DNA from: Deltaproteobacteria bacterium
GTDB lineage: Bacteria > UBA10199 > JADGCS01
Length of the DNA stretch: 38,176 bases
Direction of reading: 5' to 3'
Assembly (NCBI GenBank): GCA_015228875.1
Contig: JADGCS010000037.1
Span: forward strand, 1 to 38,176
This document shows, piece by piece, positions 23,665-31,790 of the stretch; the first letter of the stretch is position 1; each line of letters starts with the position of its first letter. The translations under genes were made by a program, and so were the position numbers. Under the pieces are notes generated by a model that did no database searches, was not told the origin of the DNA, and saw only the letters and a list, made by a program, of their open reading frames with translations.

Positions 23665-26016
23665 TCAGTTTTTTGTAAGCAGGAGCGTCTCGATGCCGTC
23701 GTCTCCCCCCACAAACACGCGATAACCAAAATCTTCTTTAACCACAGTGAATGTCCTGGCAGTTGCGACAAGTTTGCGTGTTTGTACGGGGATGGGGTAA
23801 GTCCTGTTGGAGATATCAAATACCGTCATCGCAGAGTTTGTTAAAACAAAAAGATAGTCATCGATCCCTTTCATGGAAACGATGTCGTACATAAAAGTGT
23901 TTACTTCACTCTCTGTGTACACATGGGTCTTGTCGGATGTGTTAATGATGTACATGTCGCCATCGTCCGGTGCATAAATATAATTGCCATAAACCTCGCT
24001 TTGTTTAATAGATGGGCAGTAATCACATACTTCGAATGCAGACAGCAGAGTGATGTCATCCGGGCGACTGACATCAAAAATGTGTAACTGGCCAAAGGCA
24101 TCAAAAGAGTATAATAAACTGCTGTTGTTTTCTTCTACTCTCATATGGGAATATGCCGAATATACGTCTTCCAGATTGTGTTTTTCTCCAGTATGATAGT
24201 CTGTGTATTGCGCCTTGGAGTAATCCTTAACGCCACTCAGATCAGTCATGGCCATTTCATTATTGGATATGGATGAAAACAAAATGCCCTGAGTGACAGC
24301 AAATCCAGCAAATCCAACAAATGAACTCCAGCAAGCAGATGAATTGTATACCGAGCTGCTGATATGATTGATGTCGCTGATATCTGCTACGTGGAGATCA
24401 CAATGATCTGCACTATAATACAGGTTATTATTTGATACGACCATCTGATATTCATCGGGATTTGTTCCGCTGTTGTCTACAGAATCGCGGCTGACGAGTG
24501 CGGGGCTGTCGGACTGAATGTCAAAGAAATAAAGATCGGTTTCTGATCCTATCGCAAGATGACCGGGATGAATATTTTCAAGGTTCAGGATTTCTCTGGC
24601 ATCTGTGATTAAATTAAACGCATCATAAGAGACGCTCTCCATGGTAAATTCATTATCCAATTCGAGCCGCAGGTCATCGACATCACTGTATGTGGCATCG
24701 TATGGAGAGGATCTGCTCTCCATTTGCAGAAACTCGGATTCAAGGGCATCCACCTCTGTGATTGCGCCGTTATTCAGGTTGATCTTGCCAAAGATCACTT
24801 TATTGTCGCTAAATCTTAGACCATCAAAGTAGATAAATTCGTCTGCGACGGTGTATTTGTAAATTTCGATCTCGATGCCCTCAATAAGATTCACGGAGTC
24901 TTCGTGGGTATTGAGGTACGTTTTCATAAAGACCGGACTTGTCCCAATCTCACCAACGGCAAACAGGGTTTGATCTATAATCTTGTAGGACGTGATATAA
25001 TCCATCCCAAGACGCACCTCATAAGGAACACCGGGATAAGCGCTGTAGATCTTTTGATGGCTTTGCATGCCGTAAATGCGGCCGTCAGAGTCACGCTGGG
25101 CAGTACCCAAATCCACACTGATAGAAGGAACAATGGCCTCTGTTTTCCCCTCATCCTCTCCGTCAATAGTTAAAAGCATCGTATACGAGGACGAATAAAT
25201 GAGATGATTTCTATCCACAAAAATAAACCCGCCAACGGATGTGCCCGCACTGACAATGTTTTCAAGGCTTCCATTGGGGGTAAGTTTTCTAAAAAATGAC
25301 TTTCCATTGGCGCTGCCTGTCATAAAGACGGTGCCATTGGGGTGCACATTCCATTGGTAAATGTTGATATTTTCATTTAAGATATTTGTTGATTGACCGG
25401 TGAGGGGTGACCGCTTGACGATGGTTTGGTATTTGTTAGTTTGATCGTAAGCATAATAGTAGACGTTGCCTGCATTATCAAATTTGGGGGTGCCGCTGAT
25501 GGAGTATTGGCTGTTGTCTACAAGACACTCGGGGGTCTCAGAACTGCCATCGTTATACAGGACGCTGCAGTCCATATTATCAAGATCGATAGAACCTGAG
25601 AGGGCCATGGAGATCTCGCCATTGGGTCCCTGTATAAATTGATTGACCCTGGGGCTTTCTGTGGTTGTTCCATCCTCGTTGGTGGTGCCTCCAACGACAC
25701 GTATGATGGACCGCTCCTCATTGTTTGCTATCTTTTTAAAATTATCGTGGTCGTTGTCCCTTGTAAAAAGGATGGAGGCGTTTTTTGTATCGATGATCAG
25801 TGTGGGGTTGCTGACGGTTGTGCTGGATCCCTCACCACCGGAATCATCAGACATTGAGGGATTGGCATCATCATCCGGGAAATAATCATTTGTGCCCTGA
25901 CCGCCTGAGGATGAGTATCCTCCGTCATCAGACAGATTTCCGTTACCCGCACCGTTGCAAGCAGCAAGGCCGAACATAAATATAACAGAGAGTGTAATTT
26001 TAAGACGGGATTTCAT
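23665..26016 (-). CDS. Large beta-propeller lipoprotein with LVIVD-like repeats
   Basis: 783 residues. Lipobox LAAC at C20 with Asn at +2 predicts lipidation and outer-membrane sorting. Residues 21-75 are a Gly/Ser/Asp-rich tether. The rest is all-beta with propeller-like repeats: NVYYYAYDQTN, GTVFMTGSANG, LYFFDIQSDS, LHVADISDINH, LHIFDVSRPDD, MYIINTSDK and MTVFDISNRTYP, the later ones matching LVIVD-type blades. The start has AAGGA about 9 nt upstream, lying inside the preceding gene. It begins one nucleotide after the stop of the DUF4423 regulator gene (TAATATG), so the two are co-translated. A surface or outer-membrane scaffold role is likely. Ligand unknown. Confidence 0.85.
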   Translation of the reverse strand: MKSRLKITLSVIFMFGLAACNGAGNGNLSDDGGYSSSGGQGTNDYFPDDDANPSMSDDSGGEGSSTTVSNPTLIIDTKNASILFTRDNDHDNFKKIANNEERSIIRVVGGTTNEDGTTTESPRVNQFIQGPNGEISMALSGSIDLDNMDCSVLYNDGSSETPECLVDNSQYSISGTPKFDNAGNVYYYAYDQTNKYQTIVKRSPLTGQSTNILNENINIYQWNVHPNGTVFMTGSANGKSFFRKLTPNGSLENIVSAGTSVGGFIFVDRNHLIYSSSYTMLLTIDGEDEGKTEAIVPSISVDLGTAQRDSDGRIYGMQSHQKIYSAYPGVPYEVRLGMDYITSYKIIDQTLFAVGEIGTSPVFMKTYLNTHEDSVNLIEGIEIEIYKYTVADEFIYFDGLRFSDNKVIFGKINLNNGAITEVDALESEFLQMESRSSPYDATYSDVDDLRLELDNEFTMESVSYDAFNLITDAREILNLENIHPGHLAIGSETDLYFFDIQSDSPALVSRDSVDNSGTNPDEYQMVVSNNNLYYSADHCDLHVADISDINHISSSVYNSSACWSSFVGFAGFAVTQGILFSSISNNEMAMTDLSGVKDYSKAQYTDYHTGEKHNLEDVYSAYSHMRVEENNSSLLYSFDAFGQLHIFDVSRPDDITLLSAFEVCDYCPSIKQSEVYGNYIYAPDDGDMYIINTSDKTHVYTESEVNTFMYDIVSMKGIDDYLFVLTNSAMTVFDISNRTYPIPVQTRKLVATARTFTVVKEDFGYRVFVGGDDGIETLLLTKN

Positions 26017-26017
26017 A

Positions 26018-27028
26018 TTACGATCCTTTCTTTGCCAGATTAAAAAACTGTATATTTAATTGACTGACCTGCGTGATATCAAAATGCTCCTTGTTGTGGG
26101 GATGTATGTTAACCCTTTTTATTTTTAGATGCGTGTCGGGCTGCCGTACAATGTTTTGAACGTCCTCTTTAAATTCTTCGATCTTTTCTTTTATCAGCTC
26201 AAATTTTGCGGGTGAGATGGACATGGTGATCCCCGAGACGTTTCTATCCTTTGCGGGCATGCTGAGACACTCAAAACCCAGTTGAATCATTTTTTTGTGG
26301 TAATTCATGATCTCAAAACCGGGTGTGTTATCTTTTGATTTTAACTGTGGACTGCCTAATACCCATTTGCTGTCTTTGTCCTGTTTGATCATGCCCAGGG
26401 TCATCAGGACGTCCAGGGCTTCTGTTGCCTGCTCCAGACTGATCTTTGGTTTAGTCATTGCCACAATGTATTTCGGGTCCAGTCTAAAACCCTCAAGATT
26501 CACCATCTCTCGGATCACCGGAAAATACCATTTTGAAAGATAGAGTTTCTGCGAGTCATCAACCATGTGTACATCTTGAAAGCCTTTAAACGAAACCATC
26601 TTTTCATAATATTTTGATTTTTCACCGGCATCCTTTGCCTGTGAAAAGCAGACCATGTTTTCGAAATAATCAGATTCCTTTTTTTTGAGTTTCAGGGCCA
26701 GAGATAATTTCTTGATGCTGTTGTGGCCTAGATTTCTCCTGCCATTGATCACCAGATGTAAAAAATTGGATGTATCAAAACCTGCCACCCGCGCAAAATA
26801 ACGGAACGAGAATTTTTCGGGATAAAGCCTCTTGTTCAGATTGTAATAGTCCCCAAGAAAAATTCTGTGATCTTCATAAGAGAAAATGTTTAAGCCCCCT
26901 CCACGTTGCTCCGAAGGACACGCCTTGTTTGTTCGATTAGCCGCTGCCTGCCAGGCAATACTGGGGTTGACATGAACACCAGGGTTTATGTCGTTGCTTT
27001 CTTTTTTTTCCTGATTCAATTTCAGCAT
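26018..27028 (-). CDS. TIGR02147/DUF4423 family regulator-like protein
   Basis: 336 residues. The diagnostic N-terminal block is clear: FSYEDHRIFLGDYYNLNKR, then FSFRYFARVAGFDTSNFLHLV and INGRRNLGHNSIKKLSLALKL (residues about 47-115), a helix-turn-helix-like region. The DUF4423 body follows with YLSKWYFPVIREMV and the C-terminal MSISPAKFELIKEKIEEF and VNIHPH. The family is known mainly from Bdellovibrio-like and Fibrobacter genomes and is thought to regulate transcription, unproven here. A GGATGG sits upstream of the ATG. The first 45 residues are an unusual extension. The directly coupled downstream lipoprotein is its obvious candidate partner or target. Confidence 0.92.
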   Translation of the reverse strand: MLKLNQEKKESNDINPGVHVNPSIAWQAAANRTNKACPSEQRGGGLNIFSYEDHRIFLGDYYNLNKRLYPEKFSFRYFARVAGFDTSNFLHLVINGRRNLGHNSIKKLSLALKLKKKESDYFENMVCFSQAKDAGEKSKYYEKMVSFKGFQDVHMVDDSQKLYLSKWYFPVIREMVNLEGFRLDPKYIVAMTKPKISLEQATEALDVLMTLGMIKQDKDSKWVLGSPQLKSKDNTPGFEIMNYHKKMIQLGFECLSMPAKDRNVSGITMSISPAKFELIKEKIEEFKEDVQNIVRQPDTHLKIKRVNIHPHNKEHFDITQVSQLNIQFFNLAKKGS

Positions 27029-27087
27029 ATTCCATCCATAAAAAAAACGTCATGAGACAACAACAGCAAAGAGCTGTTTCTGTATAC

Positions 27088-27210
27088 CACAGAACACGCA
27101 TCAGAGGGCTTCCACATTATAGTGCTTTGATATTATAAATGATTATTTGCAGCACGTTTTTGATGCCATTATTTTAACAACAAAAAAATAACGGGACACC
27201 GTGTTCTGTG
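27088..27210. repeat. 11-bp inverted repeat pair upstream of the DUF4423 gene
   Basis: CACAGAACACG at 27088-27098 is exactly repeated as its complement at 27200-27210, about 100 bp apart. The flanking bases TGTATAC/GTATTGCA also partly match. Together they bracket the AT-rich upstream region of the regulator gene. This is a possible operator pair or long hairpin, not proven. Confidence 0.5.
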
Positions 27211-27242
27211 TATTGCATCGTCACACAAGGTCTTAAGTTTCT

Positions 27243-27274
27243 TAAAAAATAAATCCTGATAAGAGGGGAGGATT
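27243..27274 (-). terminator. Probable intrinsic terminator after mltD
   Basis: Read on the minus strand, stem AATCCT/AGGATT (27269-27274 with 27252-27257) has an 11-nt loop and is followed by TATTTTTT. It lies about 20 nt past the mltD stop. The six-pair A/T-edged stem is modest. Confidence 0.5.
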
Positions 27275-27294
27275 ATTGTGGAATTAAGAGAGAA

Positions 27295-29658
27295 TTATGA
27301 GATGCCCTTGCCTGTGGTCTTGAGCATTGCCAGTATTTTTATCTTTTGCTTGGGCTTTACACTATTGCCCTGTAGCCTGTTCCATTTTTTGATATCACTG
27401 ATTTTGACCCCGTATCTTTTTGACAAGGACCAGAGCGTTTCTCCGCTTCTGATGTGGTGAATAATGTAACCGTCTCTTTTGTTTTTGGTGGTTGATTGCT
27501 TTGCCGCCACTGTTGTTGATTTTGTTTTCTGCTGTGCCTTGCCGGCGATCATCAGTTTTTGTCCCGAGCGGATGTTGTTTGTAGCGAGGTTGTTCCATGC
27601 CTTGATATCTGCGACCTTGACGCCGTGCTTAAGCGCGATCTGGATCAGTGTGTCCTTTGGTCTGACTGTGTAGGATCCCACCTTGTTTTTTTGCAGGGGC
27701 TTGCTCACCGCAGCTACTGTGGTTTGGGTTGTTTGGGTTTTTCTGGTGGTTGCGTTTTTTTCGCCTGTCAGCAGAAGTTTTTGTCCAATACGGATATGGC
27801 TTGAACCAAGTTTATTGAGCTTGGTCAACTGCGCAACAGTTGTCTTGTATTTTTTTGCCACAACGGAGAGATTTTCTCCGGGACGCACCTTGTGATATCT
27901 TGCTGTGGCGGTCTCTGTGACTGCCTTTGTAAGCGATGTGTCGGCAACATCGGGAATATCTGTTTGGCCGGTGTTATCGGTGTTGTCGGCGACATTAAGG
28001 TCGACGGTTTCTTTTTCAAGATCCGCCAGTATGGTCCCGGTGACATCCCTGACCATGGCCGGCTTTTGGGGTTTATCAACTTCGGGGGCGTCAACTGTGG
28101 CTGTCATGACGGGGATATCTGTGACCGCGGCCTCTGCGTCTTCGAGGCCTTCTGTTGCCGAGAAGTCGATATTCTCTGTTTGACCTGCGCTTGTTGGCCT
28201 GAATGCCACGGGGAGTTCTTCGTCACGCAGGATGATACGTTTGACACCCGTGACCCTCCCTGTGGCACCTGCGTTGCCACTGTAAGAGGGGGCAAATAAA
28301 CCGGATGAGGCGTAGTGGGTCTCTCCACGCCCTTTTTTGTAAATCTTGAGCTGTTGTCCAACCCTAAGCTTTGTTTTTTTGCCGAGCTTGTTCCATAGGG
28401 CGATCTGGCCTGTTGTGGTTTTATTTTTGTGGGCAACACGGCCGAGGGTGTCTCCCTTTTTCACACGATAGTAGGCGATGCTTGTTCCGGATTTACCTTT
28501 GCTTGCATGGACAGTGCCCCCCTTCGCCATGGCAAGGAGGGTGCCCTTTGTGGCAGGTATTTTAACCAGGGTCCCTGATTTGAGTTTTTGTTTTGAATCG
28601 AAACCATTGAGTTTGGCAATCTCGGACGCACTGACGTTGTATTTTTTTGCAACGGTTGCTACGGTCTCTTTATGAGCGCTTCTGTAATTTAAATAAGAGA
28701 CACGCTTTGAGGCAGGGACCTCAGCGTATCTTCTTTGAAATTCTTGTTTTGCGCCCTTGGGGATGTATATTTCATGCTGTTTTCCCGGCGGGGTGATCCC
28801 CATGACAAGACTGGGATTAAGTTTTTGTATGTGTTCTACACTGGTGCGGGAGCTTTTGGCAATGACCTCAACATCGGTGGCATCGGGGACTGTGACCTTG
28901 TCAAAGAGCAGTGGGGGGCCGAAGCTTCTGCTGGTGTAACCGTACTGTCTGTAGTTTTTAACAATGTGCAGGGCGGCGAGAAATTTGGGGACGTAGTCTC
29001 TGGTTTCTTGTCTAAAAAGACCCTTGGAGGCGCACAACCTCCAGTAGTCTGTTGTTTTGCCGCGTTTAACGGCCCTGTTTACTTTTCCGGGGCCCGCATT
29101 GTACGCGGCAAAGGCCAGATACCAGTCGCCGTAGACCTTGTAGAGATCCTTGAGATGGGTTGCCGCGGCCTCTGTTGCCTGAATGAGGTTGCTTCTGTCA
29201 TCAACAAAAAAATCGTTGTTGAGTCCGTACATCCTGCCCGTAGCGCTCATGAATTGCCAGGGCCCCGCGGCAGAGGCGCTTGACCTTGCCTTAAGGTTAA
29301 AGCCGCTTTCGATCATTGAGAGATAAATGAGATCAACGGGGGCGTGTTCTTTTTTGAGTATGGATTCGATGGTTGGCCCGTACTGTCCGAGACGATACAT
29401 CCATTTTGTGAAGTGACTTTTCAAGGGACCATTGAACGCCTTGATCCATTTTTTGACACCGGGATTCATGACAACGGGGATGCTGTGTCTCTTTGAGGGC
29501 TGCCAAGGCTGCACGGCATCAAGTGTGTCGAAACTCAAGGCCTCGTGCGAGGTCTTTGCCTTTTTTCCCATGTTGCCGCCTCCGGAGCAGGCAGCAAAAA
29601 TCAGGATCAGCGCGAGAAAAGAAAAAAAATGCCTGATGTTTTTCTGATTGGCTATCAA
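27295..29658 (-). CDS. mltD: Membrane-bound lytic murein transglycosylase D with five LysM domains
   Basis: 787 residues. Lipobox FAAC at C24. The SLT catalytic domain (about 90-235) has the catalytic E117 in SMIESGFN, then ASAAGPWQFM and FAAYNAGPGKVNRA. A degenerate LysM-like segment (about 255-300) follows, then five LysM domains at about 316-360, 394-436, 584-626, 659-704 and 728-776, for example YRVKKGDTLGRVAHK and YTVRPKDTLIQIALK. The enzyme cleaves glycan strands to anhydro products from the outer membrane. E. coli MltD has two LysM, so this is an expanded version. The start is TTG with a GAGGGGGG just upstream. An AT-rich 279-bp spacer with a hairpin lies before it. Confidence 0.95.
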   Translation of the reverse strand: MIANQKNIRHFFSFLALILIFAACSGGGNMGKKAKTSHEALSFDTLDAVQPWQPSKRHSIPVVMNPGVKKWIKAFNGPLKSHFTKWMYRLGQYGPTIESILKKEHAPVDLIYLSMIESGFNLKARSSASAAGPWQFMSATGRMYGLNNDFFVDDRSNLIQATEAAATHLKDLYKVYGDWYLAFAAYNAGPGKVNRAVKRGKTTDYWRLCASKGLFRQETRDYVPKFLAALHIVKNYRQYGYTSRSFGPPLLFDKVTVPDATDVEVIAKSSRTSVEHIQKLNPSLVMGITPPGKQHEIYIPKGAKQEFQRRYAEVPASKRVSYLNYRSAHKETVATVAKKYNVSASEIAKLNGFDSKQKLKSGTLVKIPATKGTLLAMAKGGTVHASKGKSGTSIAYYRVKKGDTLGRVAHKNKTTTGQIALWNKLGKKTKLRVGQQLKIYKKGRGETHYASSGLFAPSYSGNAGATGRVTGVKRIILRDEELPVAFRPTSAGQTENIDFSATEGLEDAEAAVTDIPVMTATVDAPEVDKPQKPAMVRDVTGTILADLEKETVDLNVADNTDNTGQTDIPDVADTSLTKAVTETATARYHKVRPGENLSVVAKKYKTTVAQLTKLNKLGSSHIRIGQKLLLTGEKNATTRKTQTTQTTVAAVSKPLQKNKVGSYTVRPKDTLIQIALKHGVKVADIKAWNNLATNNIRSGQKLMIAGKAQQKTKSTTVAAKQSTTKNKRDGYIIHHIRSGETLWSLSKRYGVKISDIKKWNRLQGNSVKPKQKIKILAMLKTTGKGIS

Positions 29659-29748
29659 ATGACCCCCTCGTTTGATCAGTCAAAATAATAAAAAATTAAT
29701 ATAATGACGGCGTTGTTGTTAAGTTAAATTATGGATTTAAATATCCAC

Positions 29749-29787
29749 GGGCATCATATGGGAAGTTAGACCTGTTAAATGATGCCC
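29749..29787. other. 9-bp stem hairpin upstream of mltD
   Basis: GGGCATCAT (29749-29757) pairs with ATGATGCCC (29779-29787) over a 21-nt loop. A near-palindrome TGGATTTAAATATCCA sits just beside it. The spacer 29659-29937 holds no gene. This hairpin may lie upstream of the mltD promoter or in the trailer of the orphan gene on the same strand. Confidence 0.55.
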
Positions 29788-29937
29788 CACAAAGTGCGAC
29801 GATTATAAACGATTTATGCGATTGTTTCAAGCAAAACCTTGGTAAAAACGTCAGGAATTATAAATCATTGCGACCTTGTCCACAAAGAGGTGTGGGTGAT
29901 TTTTTGATTGAAGTGCAAGTCATTTGTGATTTTGGAT

Positions 29938-31695
29938 TTATTTTTTTCCCCTGTACTTGAGGATCCCTTTTTCCGACAGGATGACTCTGCAACTGTGGGG
30001 GAGCGGTGTCTTCTTTTTGATGAGATCGATGTTGTCCTTAAAGAGGCTTAAGGCCTCGCGGCTCAGCCTTTGATCTGCTGATTTGATGAGCTCGCAGTAT
30101 GTTCCCATCATTTTTTTGTTATAGAGTTCGGCCGTGCTCTGGTAGTTTTTGTTGACGAGGCCCAGAAACTCTGCCGTCTTGAATGTGCTTGTGTTGATGT
30201 TGTTATAGAGGTCGTTGACCTCGTGACGGGAGAGGGTTTTCTTTTGGTACCATTTGGTAAACCCCTTATCGACAATTTTAAGGGTCTGTTCGAAGATGCG
30301 GTCATCGGGCCCATAAAGTTTTGAGAGAAACTCTTTGAGGCGGTCTGTGTTAAAAGAATCGTTGTGGAAGAGGACCTGTTCGTGATGGTCGATGAACCTG
30401 AGTTTTTGTATTTCGAGGTCGGTATCCTTTGAGCTGCTTGTGAGGAGATAGGTGTTGAGTTTTTCGAGATCAAGCCACCCCTTGTTTTCGAGCCAGTCCA
30501 TGAGGGGGCCTGCAAACAGGAGAAATTCTTTTTGCAAGGGCGCCGGTTTTTTTGCGATGCTGTCAAATAACCTGTTGTAGTGAGTCTGTGTAAACCAGTT
30601 TTTTTGGTCCAGTGCTTTAAAATTAAGCCCGATGAGAAGGTAGGGCGCATCGAGCAGCCTTTGGTTTTTTTCGGTCTGTTGCCAGAGGGCATTGAATTCA
30701 CTCTGGCTGATCGCAGAATTCTCGATAAAGGGTGTGAGGAAAAAAGCGAGTTTGACGTAGGCATCCTGCATGGTCTTGTGATTGTGGTTTTCAAAGTCTG
30801 CCCGGATGGACGCAAACCAGTCATGATTGAAGACATTGGCCTTGAGCAGGGGCTCAAGATTTTCGGTGTCGTCAAGAAATAAATGCAGATCATCCTGCAG
30901 GTCCGGTGAAAAGGCAGGGAAGAGGGACAGGATGGTCTGGGCATCCTGCCTGCTCATGAGGGATTTATCCAACCAGAAGGCCGCATTGTTTTTAAACACT
31001 TTGAGGTAATTCGCGTGGTTTGTTGGCGGGACATCCTTGATTAAAGAGGCAAAGCGGGAGATGTGGTCTGTGGTCAGAAGCTTTACCTCTACAAGGGCTT
31101 CTTTGTATTTTGTGAGGATGGATGCTGCAAGCTCCGAGCCGATGGGACCATTTTTAAAGCTCTCAACAACGGTAGTGAGATCTTTGGGGGTGATTTTGTC
31201 CGCTGATGTCATGTTGTTTGTGAGCAGTGCATGAATCAGACCAAGAAAAATAATCTGGTTTTCACCAGATTTTTTTTGACCCTCATGGTACCCATCGACG
31301 ATTTCACGCGAGAGGAAGTTTTTTTTAAAGAGTCTTTTGATGTGGCTGTCTATGAACATCAGTGCCCGTGATCGCAGATTAAAGGAATCAGACGGCATCT
31401 GTTCGAAGATCAGGGCCATGTGTTCTTTTTTAAACAGGCCTTTTGAAACAAGATCGGTCAGGTTGTTGTCAAAGAACCTGATGGCGCTGATCATCTCATG
31501 AGTTGTATCGGAGTCCAGTTTTTCGAGGGCAGAGGCCAGATCTTTTTCAAGGATTGTTTTCTCCTGTTCGGGAGTGACAGGCTCACGGTTAAAATCAGTC
31601 GAAAAGACGGCTGTCCTGACAGACGGGGAGAGAAGGATCATCCAGACAAAGACAACGAACAGGATTGTTTTTTTTGTTTTGAGAAAATCCGGCAT
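29938..31695 (-). CDS. Exported all-helical protein of unknown function
   Basis: 585 residues. A signal peptide or anchor (TKKTILFVVFVWMILLSP, about 7-25) is followed by an entirely helical body with repeating units of the type (L/F)..(G)LF-K...(I/M)..(F), for example SKGLFKKEHMALIFE, KKNFLSREIVDGY, DKSLMSRQDAQTIL, NKGWLDLEKLNTYL and QKKTLSRHEVNDLY. These look like a HEAT/ARM-like solenoid in which each unit ends with a 'residue-basic-E/H-V' turn. I know no matching family. AGGAA six nucleotides upstream supports the ATG, and that site is inside repeat R3. It follows the kinase gene on the same strand with only R3 between, so it may be co-transcribed and functionally linked. Confidence 0.8.
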   Translation of the reverse strand: MPDFLKTKKTILFVVFVWMILLSPSVRTAVFSTDFNREPVTPEQEKTILEKDLASALEKLDSDTTHEMISAIRFFDNNLTDLVSKGLFKKEHMALIFEQMPSDSFNLRSRALMFIDSHIKRLFKKNFLSREIVDGYHEGQKKSGENQIIFLGLIHALLTNNMTSADKITPKDLTTVVESFKNGPIGSELAASILTKYKEALVEVKLLTTDHISRFASLIKDVPPTNHANYLKVFKNNAAFWLDKSLMSRQDAQTILSLFPAFSPDLQDDLHLFLDDTENLEPLLKANVFNHDWFASIRADFENHNHKTMQDAYVKLAFFLTPFIENSAISQSEFNALWQQTEKNQRLLDAPYLLIGLNFKALDQKNWFTQTHYNRLFDSIAKKPAPLQKEFLLFAGPLMDWLENKGWLDLEKLNTYLLTSSSKDTDLEIQKLRFIDHHEQVLFHNDSFNTDRLKEFLSKLYGPDDRIFEQTLKIVDKGFTKWYQKKTLSRHEVNDLYNNINTSTFKTAEFLGLVNKNYQSTAELYNKKMMGTYCELIKSADQRLSREALSLFKDNIDLIKKKTPLPHSCRVILSEKGILKYRGKK

Positions 31696-31696
31696 T

Positions 31697-31780
31697 CAAG
31701 TTCCTCACTTGACTTTCACGCGATTGAGTTTTTCTGTTATGCGAAGAACGCACCCGCGCTCAATCAACTTTCAAATTTCT
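31697..31780 (-). repeat. 85-bp intergenic repeat, copy R3
   Basis: Divergent copy on the minus strand: AATTTGAAAGTTGATTGAGC, then GCGGGTGCGTTC, ending CAAGTGAGGAACTTG. It fills nearly all of the spacer between the kinase stop (31791) and the downstream gene start (31695). Its terminal palindrome carries GAGGAA, which acts as the ribosome site of the next gene. Confidence 0.87.
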
Positions 31781-31790
31781 GGATATTAAA

